64,000 bases of DNA from Rugalucina vietnamica (Eukaryota > Mollusca > Bivalvia > Lucinida > Lucinidae). Under the pieces are notes generated by a model, which saw nothing but the letters and a program-made list of their open reading frames with translations, was not told where the DNA came from and did not search any database. The translations under genes were made by a program, and so were the position numbers. Positions 1-12,300 of this stretch are shown here, piece after piece; position 1 is the first letter of the stretch, and every line of letters begins with the position of its first letter. Location of the stretch: NCBI GenBank assembly GCA_964017185.1, contig OZ024876.1, positions 10,665,726-10,729,725 of the forward strand. Direction: 5' to 3'.

Positions 1-78
1 TGCATAGCCTGTGTTTCACTGTCAAAGAGAGTTGGATATGAGACACTGAACGAGTATGGTACTGAAGGTGCCTATCAG
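1..78 (+). CDS. DHX34: DHX34 exon a (first copy of an 81-bp in-frame array)
   Basis: This encodes the stretch just after helicase motif Ia ([16 protein letters not shown]...AYQ). It ends in CAG followed by GT, phase 0. The window opens inside this exon. The same sequence repeats three more times without a break to position 321, each copy ending in CAG|GT, so the real donor could be at 78, 159, 240 or 321. All four options keep the frame into the next exon. Confidence 0.85.
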
Positions 79-321
79 GTATGCATAGCCTGTGTTTCAC
101 TGTCAAAGAGAGTTGGATATGAGACACTGAACAAGTTTGGCACTGAAGTTGCCTATCAGGTACGTATAGCCTGTGTTTCACTGTCAAAGAGAGTTGGATA
201 TGAGACACTGAACGAGTATGGCACTGAAGTTGCCTATCAGGTACGTATAGCCTGTGTTTCACTGTCAAAGAGAGTTGGATATGAGACACTGAACAAGTTT
301 GGCACTGAAGTTGCCTATCAG
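1..321 (+). repeat. Four tandem 81-bp copies of a helicase exon
   Basis: Units start at 1, 82, 163 and 244. Each is 27 codons and the whole array is open until TAG at 325-327. Copies 1 and 3 read NEYGT and copies 2 and 4 read NKFGT, so the array is built from a two-unit (162-bp) repeat. Copies 1 and 2 start with TGCATAGCC, copies 3 and 4 with CGTATAGCC. The window starts in the array, so there may be more copies upstream. Confidence 0.95.
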
Positions 322-3300
322 GTATAGAACGTTCAGACTCTGGTTGACATCCCTACTAAGCAGATGGTACATTCCTTCTTCTTCTTAAGTCCTAAATTTC
401 AAGCTTATAGCCTGCTTCTGTTATTGTACAGGCCGGTTTGTGTCGGACCTGGTCTGAAACCCAAATTGTTGGTTTTCCTCATACAAAGGCTCATATTATA
501 GTATAGAATTACTTATTGATTTGCAGGTTAGATTTGAGAAGACCAAGTCAAGATTTACAAGAATATTGTTTCTTACTGAAGGTAAGCATCTCACATATTC
601 AACCATTACAAAAACACACCAATGCAAGGTATAGATTTTTCATACACAGTAAAATCTGAAAATTTTCAGTTGAAAATTTTTTATATTTTTGCTCAAAACA
701 TTGATTTTGGGTACCCATTAAAACAGCCCCACTGAGGCAGTTCTAACTAGTACCCACAATCTATGTTCTCGATCAAAAATAAGGAAAAATGTAAAAACCT
801 TAACATCCCAGTTGTGCTATATGAATGTCACCGTTTGCTGCGCCGTCATGAATTAATACATCGCAATCTGCCGTCAAACATTCTGCGTTAATCACGATAA
901 TTCACAGTAAAGTAAAATTATTAGCTCGCCTGCACTAAGTGCACAGAGCTATTGTTGTCACCTCGGTGGTACCCGTTTACGTGTACGTTTACGTGTACGT
1001 CCGCGTCACACTTTCGGTTAAAGTTTTTAAAATTGTTATATCTTGATAGTCACTGACCAGAAATCATTCATATTTGGAACATTGCTGCATATGAGGGTTC
1101 TCTGTGATTTAGTGTGAAGGGACCCGTGGGGTCATGCCTGGGGGCGGGGCTAGAGGTCAATATCTAGAGCACCTTTGTACAATGCTCAGATGCTGTGTTA
1201 GTTTCTCATCAACTGTAAAGCCTAGAACTGTCAAACCTTACATATGACTTCTCCTCGATGTCCCGACTCGGTACCCACATTGACCTACTGACCTTGACCT
1301 ATATTTCATGCTCCAGTGACTTTGTCATTTTTGAAGCCAACCCTTAATATCTCATCAACTATAAAGCCTACAACCATCAAACCTTGCATATGGCTTCTAC
1401 TTGATGTCCCGACTCGGCACCCACATTGACCTACTGACCTTGACCTATATTTCATGCTCCAGTGACTTTGTCATTTTTGAAGCCAAATCTTAATATCTCA
1501 TCAACTATACAGCCTACAACCATCAAACCTTGCATATGGCTTCTCCTCGATGTCCCGACTGCACCCACATTGATCTAGTGACCTTGACCTATATTTCGTG
1601 CTCTAGTGACTTTATCATTTTTGAAGCCAAATCTTAATATCTCATCAACTATAAAGCCTACAACCATCAAACCTTGCATATGACTTCTCCTCGATGTCCC
1701 GACTCGGCACCCACATTTACCTAGTGACCTTGACCTATATTTCGTGCTCTAGTGACTTTGTCATTTTTGAAGCCAACCCTTAATAGTGTTGCAGATTTAC
1801 CTCACACGTTCATCTGCAATTCTCATTACGCAGTATACATTTCCACTCTAGTTATTAATAGTTTGTTTACAAGCAGTCTGTCTAAAATTAGATTATATTT
1901 TAGGATGATCGATTTAGGTTCTAGCTGGCTGCTTCGCTACTTTCACAGTGACTGGTTTCTTTCCTATGCATGAGTGAATGTTCCGGTGTATCTGATCTGG
2001 CCAAATACTGGGATCAGTCTCTGTGACGGTTGTGATGCAGAAATATAAATTCGGCTTGCGCGGTTGTCCGGGAAGAGAGAGGAGTGATGTGTGAAAGATG
2101 CTTTAGCACGCTTTATAATACTAGGATAATAAAGAAAAATGTTTCATTGTGGCTTCATTATTTTGTTTAAAATGAATGTCTCCTGCGGAGTAGAATAAAC
2201 TACAAAACAAGAGATTATTCATGCGGTCTTCGCTACCTCAATTTTAATAGCAACTAAATCTTGACGAAGATTTAACACTGGTGGCAGCGGCGGGATTACG
2301 ATCTTTAACATGGTTTCTGAAGAGAAATTTAAAATTAGTGTCTATTTTCGGCTTTATCAAGACAAATTCGAGGCACTTTTAAAGGAAAAGAACGAAACCA
2401 ACGAAAAGTTACTAAGAGATAACGCTCGCATTTCAGCCCATTTCCTTGGAGATGACGCGCCAGTTCTAGAGCATAAATATTAAGATATTTTGCTAGACTA
2501 AACATCAAATTTTCGGAAACACGCAACCTATGTGATTTATTACTGTTTTGTTTTACTCTTAGTTAAGGTTCAGTGCCACAATGGTATTTTGTGATCATTA
2601 TTGTGTAAGGATTTTCAAGTAAGAATTTGTGCATTTTGGCTGAGTAAGCATTCATTGATTTGTAAATGGCCGTGAGTATTGTGTCTAAATAATGGGCCCA
2701 AAAAAGAACATGAATTCAAATCAGGACAAATCGGGAGCTGCAGTCGATGTCGAGAGTGACACTGACGACGAGCAGCTGAGGCAGACTATTCAACAGCTAG
2801 AAGAAAGATTAAAATTAGCAAATGAAGAGAAAAATAAGGAAAGATCAAGAGCGGCAGCAAGAGAAAGAGAACTGGACACGTTAACAAACACCCTGAGGAG
2901 ACAGGAGAACAACGCAGCTGTAGAGAGAGACGCTTTGGTCAGAGAATATCAGGGTCGAATAAATGAACTCACGGCACTGTCAGACACGCAGTCAAATCGG
3001 GCACGCTCGCCAGAAGTTAGACCACATGATCAGGGGTTTCAAGCAAGAGCCCATGATGGTTTTCGTGGTCGCGTCCGTTTACAACCAAATTATGAAGTGC
3101 CAATGCCTAGACAGGCATTGTTTGATGGAAAAACATCGTGGGAAAGCTTCTTTCAGCCGTTTGAAGCATTGGCAGTTGCATGTGGATGGGACAGAAACGA
3201 GAAGTTATTTCGGTTAACGAGCTGTCTACGGGGTGAGGCAGCTGAATATGCGTTTGGGCAGTTGCCCCAAGACACACTTGGCAACTATACAGAGCTCGAA

Positions 3301-6300
3301 TGAGCGTTGGAGGCACGGTACAAGGAAAAACGTACGAGTTCATCCTATGTAGCCGAGCTGGAAAATCGACGCATGCAATCAAAGGAAAAATTGGCGGATT
3401 ATGTGGCGGATATTAAACGGTTGGTAATAAAGGGCTATCCAACCGCAGATTCCCAAACAAGAGAGAAAATAAATGTCAGACATTTTCTTAAAGGATTGCC
3501 CGATCAACAGATGGCCGTTGCAGTTGGCATGCGTGAACCTGGCACAATTGATGAAGCACGGCAAATTTTGGAGATGTATAATAGTTTAAAAGACGAAGTG
3601 AAAGGTAGTCGTGTTAGAATTGTGCAGCCAGGGGAGGAAGTGGATTCCCAATTCGTGACTGAGAAACGTCTAAAGGAATTCGGAAACGAAATAAAGTCCA
3701 ATATTGGCAAAAGGATAGATATTCTGTCACAAAAACTTGATAAAAGTACGGGAAATACGACAAGAGCAAAGTCACCGATTAGTCCGAGGCAGGACCAGGA
3801 AAATGGTGCATTTGGTGGTGCTCGCCCAAAAAGGCAAATTCGGTGCTATTCATGTAACGGCGAAAACCATATTTCGAGGAATTGCCCCAATAAGCAGCCC
3901 CAGGGCAATAGGAATAATGGTGTTCGAAATCAGGAAAACTAACTTGTGCCACTGCTGACGGCCTAGTGGTGGAACAAGACAAGTTTTGTAGTGTTAGTAG
4001 CATTAAACATGGAATGTCGATTTTGCTGCCTGTTGTAATTAGTAATTTGAGTGCTCAGCTTGTTTTAGATACGGGCGCGTGTGCCAGTATTTTATCAAAT
4101 GGATTGTATTATAGAATTCCACCTGAAAGACGGCCTGAGCTAAAACCGATTTCAAAATCGTTTAAACTGGAAGAAGCGAATGATAGCTTGTTACAAATAG
4201 AAGGCATGACGACCTTAGAATTCAAGATTAAAAACGATGCGTTTTCGTGGGATTTTTATATTGCTCCTATACGGGAAGATGGGCTAATAGGGTTGGATTT
4301 CTTGCAAGCTAACGAGTATGTGATGGGCGCAAAATCGGGTTTAAGATTGAATAATCGACGATATGAAACAGTAGTGGAAAAAGTGCCGTTGCGAGCTGTT
4401 AGGGTATTATGCAAGGAGAACGTTACAGTGCCGGCTGCATCAGAATTCATTCTTGAGGGTGAAGGAAATTATATGTCGCTATGTTCGGACTTTGCATTGA
4501 TAAGTCCCTGTCAGGATACAGACATGGGTGGTCTTATAATAGGCAATACCTTGGTTAAGACAAATCAAAATGGAGCTAATTTACCAGTTAGGGTAGCAAA
4601 TGTTTTGAGTGAAAACCTTGTCATTAAACGGGGGACAATCTTAGGCTATATGCAAAGTGTTGATGAAGGTGATATTATGGAGGACAATCCTGTAAATGAA
4701 ATGTGCCAAAAACGACCGAACATAAGTCGTGTTTCTAAAGGAAATAATGTTGACACGTCCTTGTGGTCCAAACCATTAAAGGAGCTTTTCGATAGATCAT
4801 GTGAAAACCTCACTGAAGATCAGAAAATAAGTTTAATGGAAGTGTTGGATAAATATAAAGAGGTTTTCTCCAGTTCTCCAATGGATTTAGGACGTACCAA
4901 TGTGGTTCATCATTCGATTCCCACAGGTTCTGCTCGTCCTATAAAACTTCCACCAAGGCGAACGCCGAGGGCATTTGTCGAACAAGAGGAGAAAATTATA
5001 AAGGACCAATTGGAGGCCGGGCTTATAAGAGAAAGTAATAGCCCCTGGAGTGCGGCTTTGGTGTTCGTGAAGAAAAAGGATGGAACGGTGAGGCCCTGTG
5101 TAGACTATAGACGATTAAATGCTGTAACAGCTAAAGATGCCTACCCCCTTCCTCGTGTACATGATTGCTTGGATAGTTTAGAGGGAGCACAGTGGTTTTG
5201 TAGCATGGATCTTACTCAAGGATTTTTCCAAATACCGGTCAAGGAATCCGACATAGAAAAGACAGCATTTTCTACTAGTAAGGGAGGCCTTTACGAGTAT
5301 GTTGTTATGCCCATGGGATTGTGTGGGTCGGCGAATACGTTCCAAGGTTGTGTTGAGTTGATTTTCAGAGGATTGAACTGGAGAACGCTTTTAGTATACA
5401 TGGATGACATAATATGTTTTGGGTCGACATTTGAGGAAACGTTGCAGAGGCTTGAAGAGGTCTTAAAACGTTTAATGTCTTCGAACTTGAAGCTGAAGGC
5501 TACCAAGTGCACTCTGTTTCAGCGTAGTGTCTCTTTCTTGGGATATAGGGTGACTAGCGACGGGATAATGCCTGCAATTGACAAAGTGAAGTACATTCAA
5601 TCCATTCCTGTGCCGAAAAACCTAACTGAACTTCGTCATTTCCTTGGATACTTGGGGTATTATAGGCGGTTTATACGCAACTTTTCAGAGAGAGCTGCCC
5701 CTTTGAATCGATTGATGGAGGCCGGTCAATCATTCATATGGACAGAGGATTGTCAAAAAGCATTCGTTGATTTAAGATCAGCATTGTTTGGGGACGAAGT
5801 GATGGCGTATCCAAGATTTGATGAAAAGGGTGGCATATTTATTGTGGACTGTGATTCAAGCAATTATGCTGTAGGCGGGTGCCTCTCACAGATGCAATGG
5901 TGTGAGCAAAGTCAGAGCGAGGTAGAGAGACCCATAATGTTTGCGAGTAAAACATTGGATAAGAGTCAACGACAATACTGCACAACTAGGAAAGAATTAT
6001 TAGCTGTCGTTACTTTTGTTCAGCAGTTTAGGCATCTGTTGTTGGGACGGAACTTTGTCATCAGGAGTGACCATTCGAGTTTGCGATGGTTAATGCGATT
6101 TAAGTCACCAACAGATCAACTTGCTAGATGGCTAGAAGTGTTATCTCAGTACGACTTTGTATTGTGTCATCGCAAGGGAAGTAAGCACGGCAACGCTGAT
6201 TTTTGGTCGCGAGTTGGTTGCGACCCTTACGAATGTGACTGTTATGACAGGAGTACCATTCTCGAAGAACTTCCTTGTGGAGGGTGCAAAACATGTCGGA

Positions 6301-9300
6301 AACGTCAGGAACAATGGAGCATTATGGAAGATGTGGATGATGTTGTTCCACTATTTGCTAGGTATGTTGGTGGCCGAGGCATGTCACGGGGGAAAGTGTA
6401 TCACTCTTGTGTCAACGCTTTCCTAACTCTGATTACCATGCTTTGTTGTGTCGTGAAAATCAGTACATATAGGATAAGGGGAATTATTGCTGGCTCCAAT
6501 AAGCTTTTCAACAGTGGCGTTGCAAAAGCATCGAGCGTCATTAAATCGGTCTGGTCAAAACGACTGAGACGTTTGAAACCGAGGATGTGCAACGAGAGTC
6601 TCACTGAACCACTCGTGTTCCAGTTTGGCTTAGGAAGTGATAGTAAGTCTGATGGAATCATAAGCCAAAGTGACAAAGTTTCGTCGAAAAATGGCAGTGT
6701 TCTATTGGAGCTGAAAAGATCATTTTTGGCAAGCTATCAACCGGAACAGGTTCAAAAGATGCAAAGGGACGATCCTGATATTGGGAAATTAATTCAGTGG
6801 AAATTGCATTCTGAAGTGAGACCTGGTCGTGATGGGGTGGCTGGAGAGTCGCCGTACGTGAGACATTTGTGGCTATTATGGGATCAGCTCTGTTTCAAGG
6901 ACGGGGTTTTATTCAAACAATGGGTTGCACACAAAGGGACGGAGTCATACCTTCAACTTGTACTGCCTTCATTTCTGAAGAAACAAGTGTTGGAGTCGGC
7001 ACATTCGGCTATAAGTTCAGGTCACCTAGGTGTGCAGAAGACAGCTTCGAAAATTCAACGAATGTTTTATTGGTACCAGTGGAAAAACAATGTTGAAGAG
7101 TATATCAGGAACTGTACAAAATGTGGGTCACGTAAGCGGCCCGCAAAAACGCCAAAGAGTCCATTGAAGGAGTACACGGTTTCATTTCCCATGGATAGAA
7201 TAGTCACAGACATCTGCGGGCCTTTTCCTGAAACTGACCGTGGCTCGAAATACATTTTGTGCGTGCAGGACTCTTTTACAAAATTTGTGGAATGTTATGC
7301 GATTCCAGACCAGAAAAGCAGTACAGTGGCTAGCAAAATAGTGTTTGAATTCTATGCCCGATTCGGCTGTAGTTTGGACATACATTCCCACAGGGGAAGT
7401 ACTTACATGTCGGAGCTGTTCAATGAGGTATGTCGACTTCTAGAGATAAAGAAGACTTCTACTTCAGGATTTAGGCCACAAGCAAACGGCCAAATTGAAA
7501 AATTCAATTCTGTGCTACTTAATATGATCTCTGCTTACGTAGATAAAGATCAGAAAAACTGGGATTTGTACCTTTCGTTGCTTACTATGGGTTACAACTC
7601 AACAGTCAATCCCTCGACAGGATATACACCTTGCAAGCTGTTCTTCGGAAGGGAGTTTATTCTGCCAGTTCAGCTACAAATTGGCTGTTTACCCGATAAT
7701 CCAGGTAAAAACTCGTACAATGAATATACGCAGAATTTGGATTTTAAGTTACAACAGAGCTTCCAAATAGTTCGAGAGCAATTAAAGAAGAACGCTTCAC
7801 GTATGAAGCGTGATTACGACACGAGAATCAGTCAGCACAATTATGAAGTCGGTGACCTTGTTTATTGTGTAGACCTGACAAAATCTGTAGGGCACTGCAA
7901 GAAGATTGACCCGAACATTTGGCGGGGACCTTTTGTTATTGTGAGAAAATTTAGTGACTTACTGTTCGAAATACAAGGGAAGCCGGGAACGAGATCAAAA
8001 ATTGTTCACCATGACCGAATAAAGCGTTATTTTTCAAACATCCTACCAGACTGGCTCCATCATAAAACTGGTTCGTTCCCGAAGGCGGAGTGCAAAACCA
8101 ATACTAAGAGACATGTTCGGAAGAAAGTTCCACTGTTTTCGCCTGAGAAGGGAGCCCCAAAGTCACGGAAAAGGAACAGTGAACAAAACAAGCAGAATAG
8201 GAACAAGAATGTAGGAAACAGTGAAAAGTCAGAGCAGGTTCAGGAACCGTTACCACTACGGAGGGGCTTGCGACAACGCAGGCCACCTAAGTTTTTCGGG
8301 TTGTAACTGTGTTCGCAGATGACGGCAGCTATCTTTATTCCCGGAATAAAACTTTCACATTTAATGGCGGTTTGGCACTAAATCAAGCAAACTTACATTC
8401 ACCATGAAATTTGTTTACATTTTTTACAAGTCAAAATTTTAACGACATATCATGGTTTTCAGATTATGTAGGGACAAAGCGGGGCGTGGGTCATATAAAA
8501 GAGCTTGATCTGGAATCCCCGGGCATTCTACGATTTTCACTTCTCTGAGAAATATTGTTCTAGTGATTCTAATTATAACGTAATGGATACAAGTGTGCGG
8601 TCGGACACTCCAGTTCAAGATGAGCGGAGGTTCAACTACTCCCCGGTGTCTGACCCATGGGGAGAGTTCGCCTTAACACAGTCAGGAACAGAGCAGGTGT
8701 TAAATAGGCTCAATAGCTTAGAAACTTTGGTGAGGGAACAACATCTAACAACGCGGGAATGTACATCAAAAGCGTTGAGAGAGTGCATTTGCATCGAACG
8801 GGGGATGCATGAAAAGCTGTGTAAGCAGCTGCAGTTAGTGAGCGAAGGCATATCTGCCATAAGGGACAGACATCAGGCAGACCCCGTGTTGATGTCGGGG
8901 ATTCTCGGACTTGTGAACTCGGCATTATTATACCTCCAAACAACAACACCTGCTACCGCCCCGGTGGTATCGTCAGTAAATATGGGTTTGCTGAACACGA
9001 GTGATAGTTCGTCGTCAGTACAAAAACAACAGCAACAACAACAGCAGCAACTGCAGCAACAACAACAGCAACAACAACAACAACAGCAACAGCAGCAACA
9101 ACAACAACAGCAAAAAAAAAACATTGATTGAAGCTGTGACAGGAATAAATGGGGACGGTTATAAAGATATAGTGGAAATTTTAGTTAAAATTTGATTCTA
9201 GTTTTATTGGATGCAGTTAGTAATTTAGTGCTTCATGTAGCTTGTGCTTTTATACATGTGTGAATGAGAATTATTGTGTGGATTTCATTTAAAGCAAGAA

Positions 9301-12300
9301 ATGTTCTAGTGCTGGTTTTCTTCGAGGTCAAATATTGGGAATTAATTGGATTCAAGACGGCTTGTATTCAGTAAAAGGGAGTTTTAAATTTACAAGAAAT
9401 GAATATGAATAATTGTTTGTTTCAGTCGTAGTGCTTGGATATAGTTATTGTTCTCTACTGTGTGGATATAAATGTGTAGTGTGTGTTATATAGAAATAAG
9501 ATTGGGAAGTAATACCAAATCTAAGCAGTGATGTTGGGGTTTCACAGTGAGTAAAACAGAACTCCGTGTTATCGGATGTCAAACTCAAGATTCGAAATAA
9601 CAAGCTATCTTACAACGGATTCCGATGGGTTCTGGAGCATGCTACTGATTGAACTTACTGGCTATACTTTATCAAGATCCTCGTGTGAATGATGGGGAAT
9701 GAAAGAACATTTGTAAGAAGAATAACTGCGACGCTCGGGTATGGTTAATATATGCTAGGACAATGGTCGAATGAACTAAACTTTTTACAACGAATATCCA
9801 GACTAACGTCTGATCGCTTGGAATTATGGTAAAACGTTCCATATGTGATGAGGCACGCGAGTAAAATTCCGGGACATACAATCATTACTCAGTAGTAACC
9901 TTGAGTAGAATTGAGACACAATATAACATTCTTGAACTCGGATAACCTGTAATGCGTGGGAAAATTGATCTAAAAGGAACTTATACTCGCTTAGTGGAGC
10001 GGCGGAAGGATAACGATACGAACTGTTGGCACTGGGACTTATCTGTAGGAAAATAACGCATGAACTGTGTTCTGAGATCAACGAATAAACTCACGATAAG
10101 CTTACGATAAAATCTGGGTATGACGGGCGGTTGGGAGCCGGGGCGATAAGAGGCCGGGATACGTTGCGCTCAAGGGATTTTACACACTTGCAGTTCGGCG
10201 GGCGGCCTGACGTGGCTGGCACTGATCTGTGTCGACGTTGGACGAGGCGTACGGGTCGGGGAGCTATGGTGGAAATTATGAAATGACTGTAGTGCCATTC
10301 GAATTGAAATATTGATTGCATGCTCATTTCTAAAATACGAAATCACTTTATTAGTTTAACTTAAACATTTATTAGTTTAACTAAATTAATTGTGGCACCT
10401 GTACTGAGCGACTTTGACATTAAAATACCGATATGGTGAACATATGGATAATGCATGCATGCGTGTAAGGGCTGAGTGATGGATATTGCAAGACTTATTT
10501 AGAAGGACATTAATGTGAGTTTGTGTGAGGATATAATATCCTATTCAAAGACGATGCCTGTGTTATTTGGACTTAATTCGAACTGATCGACAGGAAGAAA
10601 AACCGAGGACGGTTTGGTTTTAAGGGTGGGGGAGTGTTGCAGATTTACCTCACATTCTCATTACGCAGTATACATTTCCACTCTAGTTATTAATAGTTTG
10701 TTTACAAGCAGTCTGTCTAAAATTAGATTATATTTTAGGATGATCGATTTAGGTTCTAGCTGGCTGCTTCGCTACTTTCACAGTGACTGGTTTCTTTCCT
10801 ATGCATGAGTGAATGTTCCGGTGTATCTGATCTGGCCAAATACGGGGATCAGTCTCTGTGACGGTTGTGATGCAGAAATATAAATTCGGCTTGCGCGGTT
10901 GTCCGGGAAGAGAGAGGAGTGATGTGTGAAAGATGCTTTAGCACGCTTTATAATACTAGGATAATAAAGAAAAATGTTTCATTGTGGCTTCATTATTTTG
11001 TTTAAAATGAATGTCTCCTGCGGAGTAGAATAAACTACAAAACAAGAGATTATTCATGCGGTCTTCGCTACCTCAATTTTAATAGCAACTAAATCTTGAC
11101 GAAGATTTAACAATATCTCATCAACTATAAAGCCTACAACCAACAAACCTTGCATATGGCTTCTCCTCGATGTCCCGACTCGGCACCCACATTGACCTAC
11201 TGATCTTGACCTGTATTTCATGCTCCAGTGACTTTGTCATTTTTGAAGCCAACCCTTAATATCTCATCAACTATAAAGCCTACAACCATCAAACCTTGCA
11301 TCTGGCTTCTCCTCGATGTCCCGACTTTGCACCCACATTGATCTTGTGACCTTGACCTATATTTCGTGCTCTAGTGACTTTTTCAATAAAGTTTTTAGAA
11401 GTCTATATCTCTTGAACATGTTGATGGATCAAGTTGATACTTTGCATGTTGGTAGATATTGGTCTGAAATTTTATGCAGTACCATCATGACCCATCCTTG
11501 GTGACCTTGAGGTCAAGGTCACAGACTTAGAATTTTTTTGTTAAAGTTTTCGGTTAAAGCCTTTAGAAGTCTATATCTCTTGAACATGTACATTGATCAA
11601 GTTGATACTTTGCATGTTGGTAGATATTGGTCTGAAGTTTTATGCTGTACCATTGTGACCCACCCTGGGTGAACCTGAGGTCAAGGTCATGGCCTTAGAA
11701 ATTTTTGGTTAAAGTTTTGGGTTAAAGATTTTTGAAGTCTATATATCTCTATGTTGATGGATCAAGTTGAAACTTTGCATGTTTGTGGATATTGGTCTGA
11801 AATTTTATGCTGTACCATCACAACCCACCTGAGCGACCTTGAGGTCAAGGTCATTGGTCATAGATTTTGATAAGTTTAGTGGCAAAGCACAAGTCAGGCG
11901 AGCTACGCTGTCCTGCTACAGCTCTTATTTCTTAAATACACTTTTCACAAATAACTTCAAGGCTTACAGGCACATTAAGCTAACATGTATCATAAAAATT
12001 CCTTTAAACACTCACACTGTAATAAATGCCCATACCACTATTTGGATGCCAAAGCTTGCCATTTTATCCGTGTGTTTTGGAATTTCAGGAACCTCTAATA
12101 AACACACACTTTAAAAATTTTGGGAAAAATCCTTTATTTTAAGCGGTAAATGTCTAATTTTGCTGCTTTATTACATAACACACAAATCTATTTTTCTCTT
12201 GTAGTCCAAATAAATGAGCCGCCTCATGGGAAAACCAACAATCTGCATATGCGAAAACAAAGGCGCAGATCAGCTTCGCAGTAACCGCGAAGCTGATCAG

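Larger units (their letters stand above)
1787..11112 (+). mobile_element. Complete Ty3/Gypsy LTR retrotransposon, 9.3 kb
   Basis: The layout is LTR, tRNA-Leu-type primer site, small ORF, gag, pol in the -1 frame, third ORF, long non-coding part, polypurine tract, LTR. It is inserted in the host gene's sense orientation inside a Helitron-like element, in the intron before the DEVH exon. It is structurally whole but has two lesions (gag TGA, integrase Asp to His). It is larger than the Steamer-type elements of bivalves and differs from them in carrying a third ORF. Confidence 0.93.
923..11926 (+). mobile_element. Helitron-like element (AGCTCGCCTG family) split by the LTR retrotransposon
   Basis: The left end is AGCTCGCCTGCACTAAGTGC. 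The right end is CAGGCGAGCT followed by a small hairpin (GCTGT...ACAGC) and TCTT. This layout, with short inverted ends, tandem inner repeats and a hairpin next to the 3' end, fits non-autonomous Helitron-like (Helentron/HINE) elements. Inside are about six units of about 146 bp (1190-1786 and 11113-11390) and three of about 170 bp (11385-11870). The LTR retrotransposon sits in one of the 146-bp units. No coding sequence belongs to the element itself. The superfamily is inferred from architecture. Confidence 0.65.

Noticed and set aside
1-321. CRISPR-like repeat array
   Set aside because: Repeats are contiguous without spacers, in a coding frame, in an animal gene.
2963-3217. Overlapping ORF inside gag
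   Set aside because: Shadow frame of gag without recognisable content.
8873-9124. Minus-strand ORF with poly-Cys
   Set aside because: It is the complement of the poly-Gln repeat of ORF3.
8505-9131. Envelope gene
   Set aside because: ORF3 is in the env position but has no signal peptide, membrane span or cleavage motif.
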